Of a stretch of DNA of 64,000 nucleotides, positions 53,723 to 63,903 are shown in pieces. Position 1 is the first letter of the stretch; each line of letters starts with the position of its first letter. This DNA is from Nothopassalora personata. Lineage: Eukaryota > Ascomycota > Dothideomycetes > Mycosphaerellales > Mycosphaerellaceae. The notes below the pieces were generated by a model. It was given only the letters and a program-made list of their open reading frames with translations. It was not told the DNA's origin and did no database searches. The stretch spans positions 5,084,001 through 5,148,000 of the forward strand of contig CM066291.1 of NCBI GenBank assembly GCA_033816765.1, written 5' to 3'. The position numbers and the translations under genes were made by a program.

Positions 53723-54199
53723 CTATGTGACCTCCTCTTCTCGCACCTTGCTCACTCTCTGCATCTCCAGAGCGAGAGCTTCTGACGTCCGTGAGCGGGA
53801 GAGGTCGAGCTGGTTAGGGGTCTGCAGGTAGCTCCTCCATACAACATAATCCGTGGTCCCATCACTCAGAGATCTATAGTGCTCTATATCCTCAGTGACT
53901 TTTTGATACCGCTCGGACTTGGTCTTCCTCAAGCGTGCCTCATACGCATCGAGGCCTTCGTTGCGAATGACTCGGCATGTCCGGAGCAAAGGCGCCTGAA
54001 CATCCGAGTATGGGGTGACTCGAGTAGTGTCGAGCTCAAATGTGGCGAAGTAGAAGTCGTAGATGATGAGGCGAAGCTCTGCTGGGAGGGCGAGAATGTG
54101 GCACTTAGGTTTTGTGGTGGCGGTCGTGGTCGGGCTGTTTGTTTGTCTGTCCTGGAGGGTGGTGGCAGCGAACTGTGTGGCGAGGCAGGGGATGGCCAT
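53723..54199 (-). CDS. F-box-like array, copy 2
   Basis: A 158-residue protein from the ATG at 54199. After a Thr-rich, disordered N-terminus comes the motif HILALPAELRLIIYDFYFAT at about residues 34-53. It continues with LLRTCRVIRNEGLDAYEARL, as in fungal F-box-like or 2EXR-like proteins in which an LPxELRxxIY helix is followed by a CR.IR.E helix. The C-terminal half is helical and charged. F-box-like proteins often bind Skp1 to recruit ubiquitin-ligase targets, but no substrate-binding repeat is visible here, so function is uncertain. It is one of six related units in the same orientation. Confidence 0.6.
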   Translation of the reverse strand: MAIPCLATQFAATTLQDRQTNSPTTTATTKPKCHILALPAELRLIIYDFYFATFELDTTRVTPYSDVQAPLLRTCRVIRNEGLDAYEARLRKTKSERYQKVTEDIEHYRSLSDGTTDYVVWRSYLQTPNQLDLSRSRTSEALALEMQRVSKVREEEVT

Positions 54200-54556
54200 A
54201 TTGTGTGATTAGCGTCCGCGTAGAAGTCAGAGAAGGTACGTTGTGACGAAGAGATGAATCTAAGAAGAATTGCAACTTTGCGAAGAAGGACATGCACGAA
54301 CAGACCAACAACTTGTTCACATGCATCGAGCCAAAATTGGTTCAAAACTTCCTACGTCATCTCGCTAGTTTGAGACCAGTACACTTCCATAAGATGGAGA
54401 GAAGGTGAACGAAGCTTATGGATAAGTATGAAAAGGACAGTATCAAGTGGTTACAGGTGGTCTTTGTTCGAAACGGCTTCTCAGCTCATCACTCCGCGGC
54501 CGCCGAACTCATTGCCGCTCAAATGACCCTCGAGCCGCAGCATCCTGTCAGTTCAG

Positions 54557-54682
54557 TCAAACCATGTGTCTCATCTTCTGGAGCTTCCCCTCGAATGGAG
54601 AGAAGTCAAAGTCGTAGATGATGAGGCGGAGTTCTGGCGGAATGGCCAGCAGGCTGCATGCGGAGGTGGACTCATCGGTCAT
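54557..54682 (-). pseudogene. F-box-like array, copy 3 (truncated)
   Basis: From the ATG at 54682 only 41 residues remain: MTDESTSACSLLAIPPELRL, IIYDFDFSPFEGK, then a stop. The LPxELR motif is intact but the rest of the family protein is missing. I see no continuation in the other frames. Confidence 0.5.
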
Positions 54683-54942
54683 CTTCCTCACTGTGTATCT
54701 GTCGTGACTCGAGACAATCGGTAATAACCTCTGAAATTGTTTGGGAGATTTGTAGCGAGTTGTTAGGTTTGATGGAGTTTCGCCCTGAGAGGCGCGACAT
54801 CGCCAAAGTGAGTGAAGGCACAAACAACCATCCGCGGGAGACTGCTACTGTCGCCGCATGTAAAACCACCCTTTAAATCACCACCCTGCCTTCGCTTCCC
54901 TCAAATCTTCACACCCTTCATATAGCTCACGCTAACCTTCCT

Positions 54943-55398
54943 TTACGGCTGCTTGAACCGAACCCCAAGTTTCATTTGATACACCCTCGAGATCTCAATG
55001 CCGATGTCTGTAATGCCCGCCCAACCTTGGAGTTCCAGATCGATCTGCTCTATGCTCAGTTGGAGTCTCTCAAGTTGCACGGTGCAGTTGTCAATGCGAT
55101 GCTGTAGAGCCTCGTTTGCTCGCTCGAGCTTTGCGCGTCGTTCTTCGTGGTCGATTCGAAGGCGTACTTCGTACGGTGCCAATGCTTCCTCGTGCATGAG
55201 CTTGCATGTAAATATGATAGCTGGTTGAGGCTTGGACTTGCTGAACTTGAATTTTGCAAGATATGCTTCGAAGATGAGGAGTCGAATTTCTGGTGGGATG
55301 GTGAGGATGTTGGGCTTGGTTGTGGTGGCGACGCCGTCTTTAACGTTGTTGGTGGCGTTGATGATGTTCGTCATGATTGTTGAGGTTTTGCTCTCCAT
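54943..55398 (-). CDS. F-box-like array, copy 4
   Basis: A 151-residue protein from the ATG at 55398. The motif NILTIPPEIRLLIFEAYLAK lies at about residues 30-49. FTCKLMHEEALAPYEVRLRI follows, matching the second helix of copy 2. The C-terminal half is a clear coiled coil (HEERRAKLERANEALQHRID, then LERLQLSIEQIDLELQGW), which the other copies lack or show weakly. The frame is intact and the composition sound. It is probably a functional gene of unknown role. Confidence 0.6.
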   Translation of the reverse strand: MESKTSTIMTNIINATNNVKDGVATTTKPNILTIPPEIRLLIFEAYLAKFKFSKSKPQPAIIFTCKLMHEEALAPYEVRLRIDHEERRAKLERANEALQHRIDNCTVQLERLQLSIEQIDLELQGWAGITDIGIEISRVYQMKLGVRFKQP

Positions 55399-55567
55399 AT
55401 TTGACTACTTGGCTTTGTGTTTGTGCCGTTGTCAGTTGAACTGATGTGAACGTTGGTGTCGAAGGTGCAGAAGTGAAGTTGAGCAAAGCTCGCACGGCGG
55501 TATTTGCCGTACAGACAGACACCTAAGGTTCACTTCGCAAAAAACACCCGAGGTTCGACTCTCAATA

Positions 55568-56209
55568 CTAAATTACTTCCATTGGCTCAAACCCTTCCCT
55601 GGGAGAGACTTGCCACCCATCGCCCCTCCTCTCCTCGTAGTAACACGCGCGCAACCACTTCACCCTCGCATCGTGATACCTCCCGAGCTGTTCGAAAGCG
55701 GATACACGTTGCTCATCAGTAGGCGTGTTGCACATCCAACTACCGAGCGTGGTTTCGATTATTTGCTTCCACTCGTCATTCTTCCCCTTGATCTCGCAAA
55801 GCCCTTTGCGGTAGGCCTTCACTCCCTCGTTCCGGACTTGTACGCAAGTGGTGAGAAGGGCGGGTTGGCAGCGTTCTGCCGACCACCAACACGTAGGTTC
55901 GTCGTCGAGTTCGTGTGTCGAGAAATATGCTTTGCAGAGGAGCAATCGCAGCTCTGGTGGTATGGTAAGGAGGGGGCACTTTTTGCGTGTGCTGTTGCGG
56001 CCTTTCGCCACATGTTGGCAGTGTGGTCTGCGTTTGCCATGGTTCTCATCCACGATCTGTGTGTTGTGTTGTGAGCAAAAACGAGAAGGTGAGCTCGGTG
56101 CTCTAGAAGTAGGAAGCCTGTGGAAGACTGGTACCAACAATTGCCTGACCTTGGCGCTCTCGTTCGCATACAGACCTGAACATCGTCTACTTTTCAGTAG
56201 CCCACTCAT
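55568..56209 (-). CDS. F-box-like array, copy 5
   Basis: The frame from the ATG at 56209 gives 213 residues. The family core is RKKCPLLTIPPELRLLLCKA, YFSTHELDDEPTCWW, then LLTTCVQVRNEGVKAYRKGL. The C-terminal part (WKQIIETTLGSW, then GRYHDARVKWLRACYYEERR) is helical. The first 75 residues before the core are not shared with the other copies, so the true start may be a later codon or lie in an upstream exon. The frame is otherwise intact. Confidence 0.55.
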   Translation of the reverse strand: MSGLLKSRRCSGLYANESAKVRQLLVPVFHRLPTSRAPSSPSRFCSQHNTQIVDENHGKRRPHCQHVAKGRNSTRKKCPLLTIPPELRLLLCKAYFSTHELDDEPTCWWSAERCQPALLTTCVQVRNEGVKAYRKGLCEIKGKNDEWKQIIETTLGSWMCNTPTDEQRVSAFEQLGRYHDARVKWLRACYYEERRGDGWQVSPREGFEPMEVI

Positions 56210-56246
56210 TGCTAAGAACTCGCCAAGAGCACAATACCTGAGACTG

Positions 56247-56740
56247 TCACGTACGTTGCACACTGTTCCTCAATACTCCAAGCCACCTTCCTCCCCCCTT
56301 CTTCCCCAAACTCTCCAACCACTCCCTCAAGTCCGGCTCAACCTCCCCAGCCCTCACCGTCTGAATCCCCGACAACCCCATTGCATGAGCCTGATTAGCT
56401 TTCATACCAGTTTTCATCTGCCTCACCAGCATCTTCGAAAGAAGAGCAAGCTTGGCAGAAATTACCACACTCTCGTCGTAGTACTGGTCAACCCTTTGTC
56501 GCTCAAGCTCTCGAGTCTCACAGATAGTGCGCTTGCTCTGCCGGAATCGCGCTTCGTGACAGGCACGGCGTCTCCGAGGATGAGGTGGCGCGTATGGAGA
56601 AGTGGCGTTTGGAGGCTGGTATAGATGTCGGCGGTGCTATAGTCGAGTTTGAAGGTGGGGAAGTAGGTTTCGTAAATTTAGGAGGCGGAGCTTGGGGTCG
56701 TCTTGTCGAGGAAGAAGCTGGTCTGGTTGTGTGCTATTCG
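56247..56740 (-). pseudogene. F-box-like array, copy 6 (frameshifted)
   Basis: Between about 56740 and 56247 on the minus strand the family core survives in pieces: PKLRLL in one frame, then IYETYFPTFKLDYSTADIYT and TPLLHTRHLI in another. ARFRQSKRTICETRELERQR, VDQYYDESVVISAKLALL and the C-terminus follow in a third arrangement. No intron consensus accounts for the shifts. This is the most decayed of the full-length copies. Confidence 0.5.
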
Positions 56741-57319
56741 CTCCTTGGTCGAACGATCTCGAGGAAGAAAAGGCTCGCCGGGCTTTCTATCGTCATGTGC
56801 ATATGCCTGCTCCGCTTTGCTGTTGGAGCAAACGTGAACTTATCGAGTTTTGACGTTCAGAATGACGCTTCGGAAGAGGGTAGTTCTTACGGCCGCCCAG
56901 ATTCGGTTCTTCAGCTTGCGAACGGGGTATCCAGGTCACATGTTGAGGACACCGGCTTGATTTCTTCCCGTTGAGGTCGTTCTTCATGTGCTGTGCTCGG
57001 CCACGAAGCAATAATTAAGCGTCCCTGCACATCAATCCGGCGAAGCCCTCGCTCAAACAAAGCTCGTCGACGACAGGACGACCCCAACCTCCTAGCCTGC
57101 GGCTTACAATAGTCGCAAGTAACATTATAGCTCCTCACCTATCCACGTAAGGCACGTGAACCGATGATCCTTCCAGCCCTATCGCTGCACTATTGACTGC
57201 GCAAACGCCAGTGGTTGCAGCTCCGAGCTTGTGAAGGAGGTAGTGGAGGTAGTCGATCTTAATGTGTAGTGGCTTTACTTCTGTAACGCTACTGCAGCGC
57301 CTCTGTCGTATATGTGGTT
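56741..57319. other. Intergenic, no supported gene
   Basis: About 0.58 kb between the F-box-like array and the J-protein gene. No supported feature. Confidence 0.4.
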
Positions 57320-58217
57320 CTAGATTGTGGTGTCTGCCTTGTTCTGTCGTCGTCGTTCACTCCCACCATAGACCATGCTCGATATCGTCGCAACAGCCCC
57401 CAGTAGTCCGGTCACCATGAAGAAGTTGAACAGCACAGAGGTTCCGCCTCCGCTCATCTCCGCGCTCTCGTACTGGACTGCTCGCCTTCGCCTTATACGT
57501 GCTCTTGCCGCCAACTCTTCGTGAGTCGCTGTATGCGCACGATTGTTGAAATGCGGCACCGAGCCATCGTAACCTCCTGCAAACCCACCAGGACCCATGC
57601 CGGGGCCTTGTGGTCCACTCGCTGATTCGCCCGATGTCTCATTCGTGTTCGATGCCTTTGACGCGTGCTCTTCGCGTTTGGCTGAATGCTCACCCCAGCC
57701 GCCGCTGCGATAGAACGATGGCGGAGGACCGCGAAACGTCGTTCGTCGTCGACTCAGGCCACTTGGTGGACGCCCACCCGGGCCTGTTTGCGCTGAAGAA
57801 TAGCTGCCATGTGGTGTGTTTCCCCCACTCGCAGGCCCAGATGATTGCTGAGCTCGAAAGAAGTCACGATCGTAGCGCTGCTTCTTATCTGACGAGCCCA
57901 GCACTGCCCATGCTTCGCTGATCTTCACGAATCGTTTCGAGGCGTTGGCATCGTCGGGGTGTAAGTCCGGGTGATTGGCTTTGGAGAGCTTGTAGAATTG
58001 CCTGGCGACCGGTCAGCTCGCATCCTAGAGCATCATCTCGCAGCGGTACCCACTTCTTGATGTCCTTTGCTGAAGCATTAGACGCTACATCTAGTGTTGC
58101 ATAGTGGTCTGGCATGCCATGGTCATCTCTCCGACCAGCAGTTTGATGAAACTGCCGCGCTTTCGCACGACTTTGCTTGAGGCATGCTGTCCGCCGCCAA
58201 ACGCATGAACGAATCAT
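57320..58217 (-). CDS. Mitochondrial J-domain (DnaJ-type) membrane protein
   Basis: Two exons, 58217-58054 and 58001-57320, flank a 52-bp intron (58002-58053, GTGGGT..GCCAG, with CTGAC branch). They give 281 residues. An Arg-rich N-terminus (MIRSCVWRRTACLKQSRAKA) suggests mitochondrial import. The J domain starts at HYATLDVASNASAKDIKK and spans about residues 37-100. It has the His-Pro-Asp tripeptide at 65-67, needed to stimulate Hsp70 ATPase, and ends EAWAVLGSSDKKQRYDRDF. A long Gly/Ser/Pro-rich linker follows, then one membrane helix near residues 242-266 (FNFFMVTGLLGAVATISSMV) and a basic tail. This layout fits an Hsp70 co-chaperone anchored in a mitochondrial membrane. The exact counterpart in yeast is not clear. 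Confidence 0.85.
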
Positions 58218-59020
58218 GCCTTGCTGCGGACATTTGAAGGGGATGGTTGTGGTAAACCAAGGGCTTTGCATACAAGAACACACGATCGATTGTGCCTATG
58301 TCGGCGCGTGCGACGTCACCATTTTGTCCTGCGAGTGTTGATCGCAAAAGTCGTGGCGGCGGAGAGTCATGTGCGACGTGACGTGATCGTTCTTCTTTTG
58401 CAGTTGACCTCACAGAGTATCACATCACACAACACCACGAAAGCCATCGTTGATACCAGAGTGGCTATGATTGTGCTGGAGATGTCTGCGCTTTCTTGGC
58501 CATCTCACCGTCTGCGACTTCTTGCCATCTTCCGTGTAGTTCGTGCTTGACTGGAAGAAGATGATGAGCGGACTGGATCTCCTTCTCACATGGCTTCAAG
58601 CCTCAAACATTCCATCATGCAAGTCCAGCGACCAACGAGCAAGCTATGGGCTTCGTGAGAGCCATGTTGCCCTTGTGTGGTGGCTTATGCAACAGCAAGC
58701 CAGCAGCCCTCGAGGTGAGAGGGACTTCGTTCTGCATCATTAGGATGCTGTATGCTGTTAATCGTCTCGAATGCCGTTCATCCTGCATACACCATCTCGC
58801 ACAGCGAGAATCACGGCTACGAGTGATGTAGCGGAGACATGGACTGTATAATTTCCTCAATCTCGGACGACACTTATGATTATCTCCTCCAGACGATAGG
58901 TCCAGCGTTGGTAGAATAAGTTTTTGGTAGAAATAAGAACGCCTGATTCTAGCCATATTTGAGAGACAAAAGAGCAGTTCACCAATCTGTTACGCTGGAC
59001 CACTCCTTGACTCTACCTCA
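58218..59020. other. Intergenic, no supported gene
   Basis: About 0.8 kb upstream of the J-protein gene. Only overlapping short frames without domain signals. Confidence 0.4.
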
Positions 59021-59021
59021 C

Positions 59022-59295
59022 GCTTCCCTTCACCGATTATGAGGATAGGACTTTCGATCGCTAAACTAATCTATAGTCGAGGCGGTAAAGCTAGCGTCGT
59101 AGACTAGAATAAAGGCAGTCTGTTAGCTGCCGCTACTACTGTTAGCTCTTACTTGAGCGATATTATAACCTTCTAGCTCAGCGTTAGAAACCATACGTAT
59201 GTACGAGACTAGTTGTTTAGACTAAAGAGCGCTTCGGCTGTCTTACTAGTGTCGGTTTGAATTCAGCTAGCCTCTTTACTCAAGCTATAGGCTAG
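59022..59295. repeat. TA-rich, probably RIP-affected relic
   Basis: Composition switches to words rich in CTA, TAG and TTA (for example CTAGCGTCGTAGACTAG, then TTATAACCTTCTAGCTC), similar to the relic at 20.2-20.5 kb and the gag relic. No identifiable frame or terminal repeat. It abuts an RTA1-like remnant. Confidence 0.4.
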
Positions 59296-59778
59296 TCAAA
59301 GCGTCGTGGCTGTCCCTAGTCCCAATATTATACCAAGGAGGCGAACCTGCGGAAGACCTTCGAGCAGCCCAGCGATACCACCGATCAGCTTGAGGTTGAG
59401 GAAAGCTTGGACATCCACTTCGGTCTGATTGGAGGAAGCTCGTCCGCTTTGAGCGCTTCGATGATTCGGGGTGGGACATGGCACTGTGGCGGCGAGGAAG
59501 ACCGGAGCTGGCAGGGTCAGGAGAAGCCGCACAACGTATGCGCCGTAGTCCTGGGGTGTATGCAAATACCAGTATCGGCCGTAGTCTCAACTGGTTACAA
59601 ACATTAGTACTACAATGGAGACGGACTTAACGAGCCAACTTACGGAGGCACCCAATGATGAAGGGTATGCAGTATCAGGTCTACAGCCAGCACATCTGGC
59701 CGAGCCAATGGTCGCGAGGCCGAATCCAGCGATGAAGATGCATGCTGCGACTCGATTTGGGTCATAAAGGAGTAGCAC
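59296..59778 (-). pseudogene. Membrane-protein remnant, possibly RTA1-like
   Basis: Hydrophobic stretches in minus-strand frames: DPNRVAACIFIAGFGLATIG, SVSIVVLMFVTS, then in another frame TPQDYGAYVVRLLLTLPAPV followed by FLAATV, and IGGIAGLLEGL. Their order and the YVVRLLLTLPAPVFLAA wording recall RTA1-type lipid-translocating exporters of fungi, which have seven helices. Only about three are left, and the frames do not join. The left end runs into the TA-rich relic. Identification is tentative. Confidence 0.3.
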
Positions 59779-60198
59779 TGGAGGAGTGCCGTCACTGGAC
59801 GTTTACAGACTCGTTCCGATCGCTGGGATTTACACCGACTGGAGAGAATGCACGACGCCTAGTCGATGAGGATCCAGATCAACCAGTGCAGATGCCGAGG
59901 AAAAGTAAGGCTCTGTCTAGGCTCCAGGCACCAAGATTCCTGTCTTTCTCAACTGCAGGACATTTCATCGACAATGCTGTGCTCGTACTCGCATGCACGA
60001 TCAACAAAAGCGCGATTGCCTCTTTTGGACGACCACAATCCTGGCGACACAACACAACTCCATCCGGTCTGTGACCTGAAAAAATCTTTTGGAGCGATTC
60101 GAGTTACGGCCTTGCGGTGCAATATTTCCTGGAAAACTCCAGGAAGATTGCAACGAAATCGACTATATGCAGTGCCAAGCGAAGATACGGAAAATCTA
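59779..60198. other. Intergenic, no supported gene
   Basis: About 0.4 kb between the membrane-protein remnant and the MITE. No supported gene. Confidence 0.35.
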
Positions 60199-60466
60199 TG
60201 GGCAGCCCCCAATCTGACTAATCAATCAAATCCCATCAAATGGTTAATAGCCACCCCCCAGCACTCCGCTACACTTGGGTCGTCCCACGAGATCCTCCCT
60301 CCCTCCAGAGCTCCCTCCGGAGGGCCGCTCCTACCGTGGGCCCCTCCCAAGTCTGCCACGGCCACAGGAAATATAGATGCTGTTAGCCCTCGCCGGGCGA
60401 GCAAGCGCATGATGGAGTAGAGGGCTAATCAAACTTTAAGTGATAACTAAGATTAGGGGCTGCCCA
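60199..60466 (+). mobile_element. MITE, 268 bp, TA target duplication
   Basis: The left end TGGGCAGCCCCCAATCT and the right end AGATTAGGGGCTGCCCA are inverted repeats differing at one position. Both ends are flanked by TA (60197-60198 and 60467-60468), the target site of Tc1/mariner-type elements. The interior is GC-rich with CCTCCCTCC and CTCCGGAGGG runs and encodes no transposase. A second, shorter copy lies at 48321-48456. It sits about 170 bp upstream of the Zn2Cys6 start codon and so may lie in that gene's promoter. Confidence 0.8.
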
Positions 60467-60639
60467 TAGCCTCTCCGGAGAAGAGATATCATTGAGGACC
60501 CTCATCTCTCGATGATTGGCTCGGCAGATGTTTCACAGCGGTCCGCCCTCCGTACGAGCGAGATATCAGTTTTCCTCCTCCCCTCGTTCGACTCGGATCC
60601 ATCGAACCACCCACAACATTGTCAAGGAGCACCCCAAGT

Positions 60640-62445
60640 ATGGCACAGCCGCGAGATGACGAAGGTGTGGCAAAAGCAAACAATGAAGCGTACTTGGCTC
60701 GCAAAACCCATCGCAAGTCGAGATTAGGGTGCGTCGAGTGTAAGCGACGTCGCGTGAAGGTGAGTGCGTGTCGCTCTTTTCTGTATTTCCACATCGTTTT
60801 CTACGGTCGAGAGTGTTCTGGAGGCTTGAGGTCTATTTTCCTACTCGAATTTGCTTGAGAATCAACGCTATCACCATGGACCTGCCCAAATCAACAGTCA
60901 GAATACTTACTCTTCTCATGCTGCAGTGCGACGAAGCCAAGCCAGCGTGTACAAATTGTAGACGGCGGTCAACGCGTTGCGACTACAGTACCACTACTTC
61001 AACACGATACGGCACACCAACGCGGCCTGAGGACACCCTAACAACGACTGCCTACTATGGCACCAGGACAGATCCTATCATTAGCACCGCAGCCTCGTCG
61101 AGTTATGAAGGTACGCCAGCACTTGGTGCTGCCCCTTTGCCACATGCCTACTACGCACCGCCGGTCGCCTCTGCCTTCGACCTTTTCGATATGGAGCTAT
61201 GGAACCACTGGTTGACCGTCGCTTGCCATAGCTTCGCCGACGACGACCTAGGGGCGGTAATGTGGCGTGGTAACATATCGAAGTATGCTTTCACGCATGA
61301 GTATGTTGCACAACTACTTCTGGCTCTCTCTGCACTGCATCTGGGTCGCACCTACTCAGAGAGAGCAGCAAGCTGTATACGTCGGTCAGCAGCGCTACAG
61401 TCAGCTGCCATCAATGGTATGATGGCTGCCTTGGCAGACCCTAACCGTAATGTCGTTGCTCTATGGACAGCGGCCATGATACTCGCTTTCTGCAGCTTCG
61501 GTCGCGGTCCGCAGCCAGGTACGTTCGATGTCCAACGCTTGTCTGCGCGGTGCGCTGACGCGCGGCTCACTCTCCGTCGGATATGTCCCGCTGAGGCATT
61601 GCTTCACGATTCTCGACCTTGACTGACACACCTCAACTTGTAGGGCAATATCTCGTCTACAGCGATGATCACGAGCCAGAGTGGCTTGGCTTACTGCAAG
61701 GCGTCAAGTCCGTCATGGAACAGTCACCCGACGCTCTAGCTGAGATTGCGCCTGAGCCAACATCCGAAGGGATAACAAAGACTGCTGTGGACCCAGAGAC
61801 GCGAGTACCTGGTGTGGAGAAGGCTATTCAAGTGAGTTTGGTTGTGATAAGGCCAGATCGCTCCACGTGGACTAATATTGACCAGAACCTCCGGAAGGAA
61901 ATCGACGCCCTACGTGCAGAAGATGCGACCTGTGATAAGTATTCACGACCCCTGGACGATCTTCACATTTGCTTCTCCAGTAAGTTCATGAGGCCAAGCC
62001 AAAGCGCGTCGTGCAATGCATGATCCCGGCCTTGCGCAAGAAGTCAAGCTACTGCACGGTGTTGCCGTGCCCTCTGATGTCGGTGGCATCGGAAGCAGCA
62101 ATGATGTCTGACGGCTATGCAGGAGTCTTCGAAAAGCACAGCAACTCAGACGAGGTCAAGCTTGCTTCTCAGCACATCTTGCCATGGCTATACAGGCTAG
62201 ACGGCGATTACATTGCATCGATACAAAGCAAGCGACCGATGGCTCTGGTCATTCTGGCTCACTATCTAGTATTAATGGCCCAGTATAAGCAGGCTTGGTA
62301 CCTCGATGGCTGGGTGGATCACATCATGGAAGCAATCCAGCAGCAACTTCATCCAGCATACCTTCAGTGGCTGCAATGGCCGCTCAGTGCCTTGCGTCAG
62401 AACGGCGAGAGAGCAGCGGCACAAGAATCGAGCGCCAGTGCTTGA
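60640..62445 (+). CDS. Zn2Cys6 transcription factor, UPC2-like layout
   Basis: Exons: 60640-60759, 60927-61518, 61644-61831, then from 61886; the last junctions near 61980-62130 are unresolved. Introns are 167, 125 and 54 bp. The binuclear zinc cluster is residues 31-58, split by intron 1 just after its second part (CVECKRRRVK, then CDEAKPACTNCRRRSTRC). The spacing is CX2CX6CX6CX2CX6C. The regulatory half has WNHWLTVACHSFADDD, KYAFTHEYVAQLLLALSALH, and at the end SKRPMALVILAHYLVLMAQY followed by AWYLDGWVDHIMEAI and LQWLQWP. That ending is typical of fungal regulators related to sterol-responsive UPC2/ECM22. Which genes it controls cannot be told. A MITE sits about 170 bp upstream of the start. 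Confidence 0.78.
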
Positions 62446-62734
62446 AGGAAATGTTCCATGGCGACATGAGGCGCGACACTGATTTGATGCCAAAAACGAG
62501 ATACCCCGAAAGCAGTTTTACCAATTTTATGAAGTATACGAAGCTGTCAGCAGCAGCAACCCCTCACAAGCACGATTCATCGCCGCCGCGATGGTGAAAG
62601 TCTGAAGGCTCACCTCGCTCATCCCAACGTTGCTTTCGTTGCGATCAGTCAAGTGGTACTACCCACCTTCACTTGCTCAAGTGCCAAATCTGGACCCTTC
62701 TTTCCTGTTCCCTTATCAGCTCCAGCCAGTCACT

Positions 62735-63903
62735 TTACAGCAACCAAGGCCGGAACAGCCTGGCGACGTGGTTCTCGTTCGCTTCGGGGACACCGTACAC
62801 ATCCTCAGAGTAGTAGTTGCACTTGCCCTCGGCACAAGTCCAGAACCCCAACCCCTTCTTCCCCTCATCCTTGCAGATCTTGTCCTGGCGACTTGGTACG
62901 TTGCAGTAGCAGCCCGGGTTCTCATTACTGACGCCCTTGCCGTCGGCCCAGCTGACCCAGCCATACTCACACTTGCTCTTCATGGTGGCGTAGCACATCT
63001 TATTGGTGCATACCCAGTAGGGTCGTCCTGCGTTGCCATTCTCGTTGTCAGGCTGGGTGATACGGTAAGTGGCTGGTTCGTAGCAGAAGCGACAGAACTT
63101 GCTGGCGAGATGGAACACATCGCGTCCAGTTGGTGGAGTGTAGTAAGGTGGATTGCCGTCAACGGACGTGGCACTGGCAGAATCGTGATCGACAGGCTTG
63201 ATGTCAGCAGGCTTTGTATCGACAGGCTTGGTGTCGGTGGCCTCGTTGTTGTTAGACTCGCTGTCGTCGACATCGTCTGCTTTGCGCTGCTTCTCCTTAG
63301 CGTTGACGTTGGGCAGCTGTGTCGGTGAGTGGTTCTCTGAGGCTTCGTAGGCTGTCTCCTTCTTGATGAATGCGGCTTGATTGCTACCAGCCTCTAGAGC
63401 AGAGCTGGCTGCTGGTGTGGCGTTGCCGAGTGAGATATTTTCGAAGGCATCGGCAACGCTGTCAACGTCCAGCACCTGCCATGAGTCATTCATTGGCGCT
63501 GCGAGAGACTGTCAGTCAAGCCGAAAACACGGTAAATGACCGCGGTAGCCATTTCCATAGGAGGAACATGCACGGGGCTGTAGTCTGTCACGAGTCGGGG
63601 TGCGGACGACGACCTGGACTCACGAGTTGCGTGTCCCTCCGGCATAGTTGATGGGAGTTTGGCTTCACCGTGGGTAGCCTCCTTGACAGGCGATGTCGCT
63701 GGCGTCTCGATCTTGGTCATGCCGGTGGGGTGAAGTATGCGATTCGATGTCGATGCGGACGATGCGTAGGTCGAAGAATACTGATCAAGTTCGGAAAGCA
63801 AAGCACCATGGATATTTCGTGTTGAAGATGAGGGAGAATTTAAAGGAGCTCTTACAGCCAAGGCTGCAAGAAGCCGTGCCAGCTCAGCTTCAAGCGTTTG
63901 CAT
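62735..63903 (-). CDS. Protein with two GRF-type zinc ribbons
   Basis: The main exon is 63498-62735. It joins through a 125-bp intron (63499-63623, GTGAGT..TCGCAG) to an upstream exon ending at 63624 (…MPEGHAT, then PPMNDSWQVLDVDS). The C-terminal third has two related zinc-binding segments: CRFCYEPATYRI..GRPYWVCTNKMC and GCYCNVPSRQDK..LGFWTCAEGKCNYY. Both have the CxxC or CxC, then FW.C....C pattern of GRF-type fingers, which bind single-stranded nucleic acid in nucleases and topoisomerase III-like proteins. The middle is acidic and disordered, with three repeats of a TKP(V/A)D kind. No nuclease domain is seen. The 5' end is uncertain: the ATG at 63903 is the last before the frame opens only to a GTG, and a GTAAGA at about 63855 could start another intron. 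The gene may reach the window edge. Confidence 0.65.

Noticed and set aside
55540..55575. GGTTCGACTC, a B-box-like element near 55552
   Set aside because: The flanking bases cannot form a T stem and there is no A box or acceptor stem at tRNA spacing.
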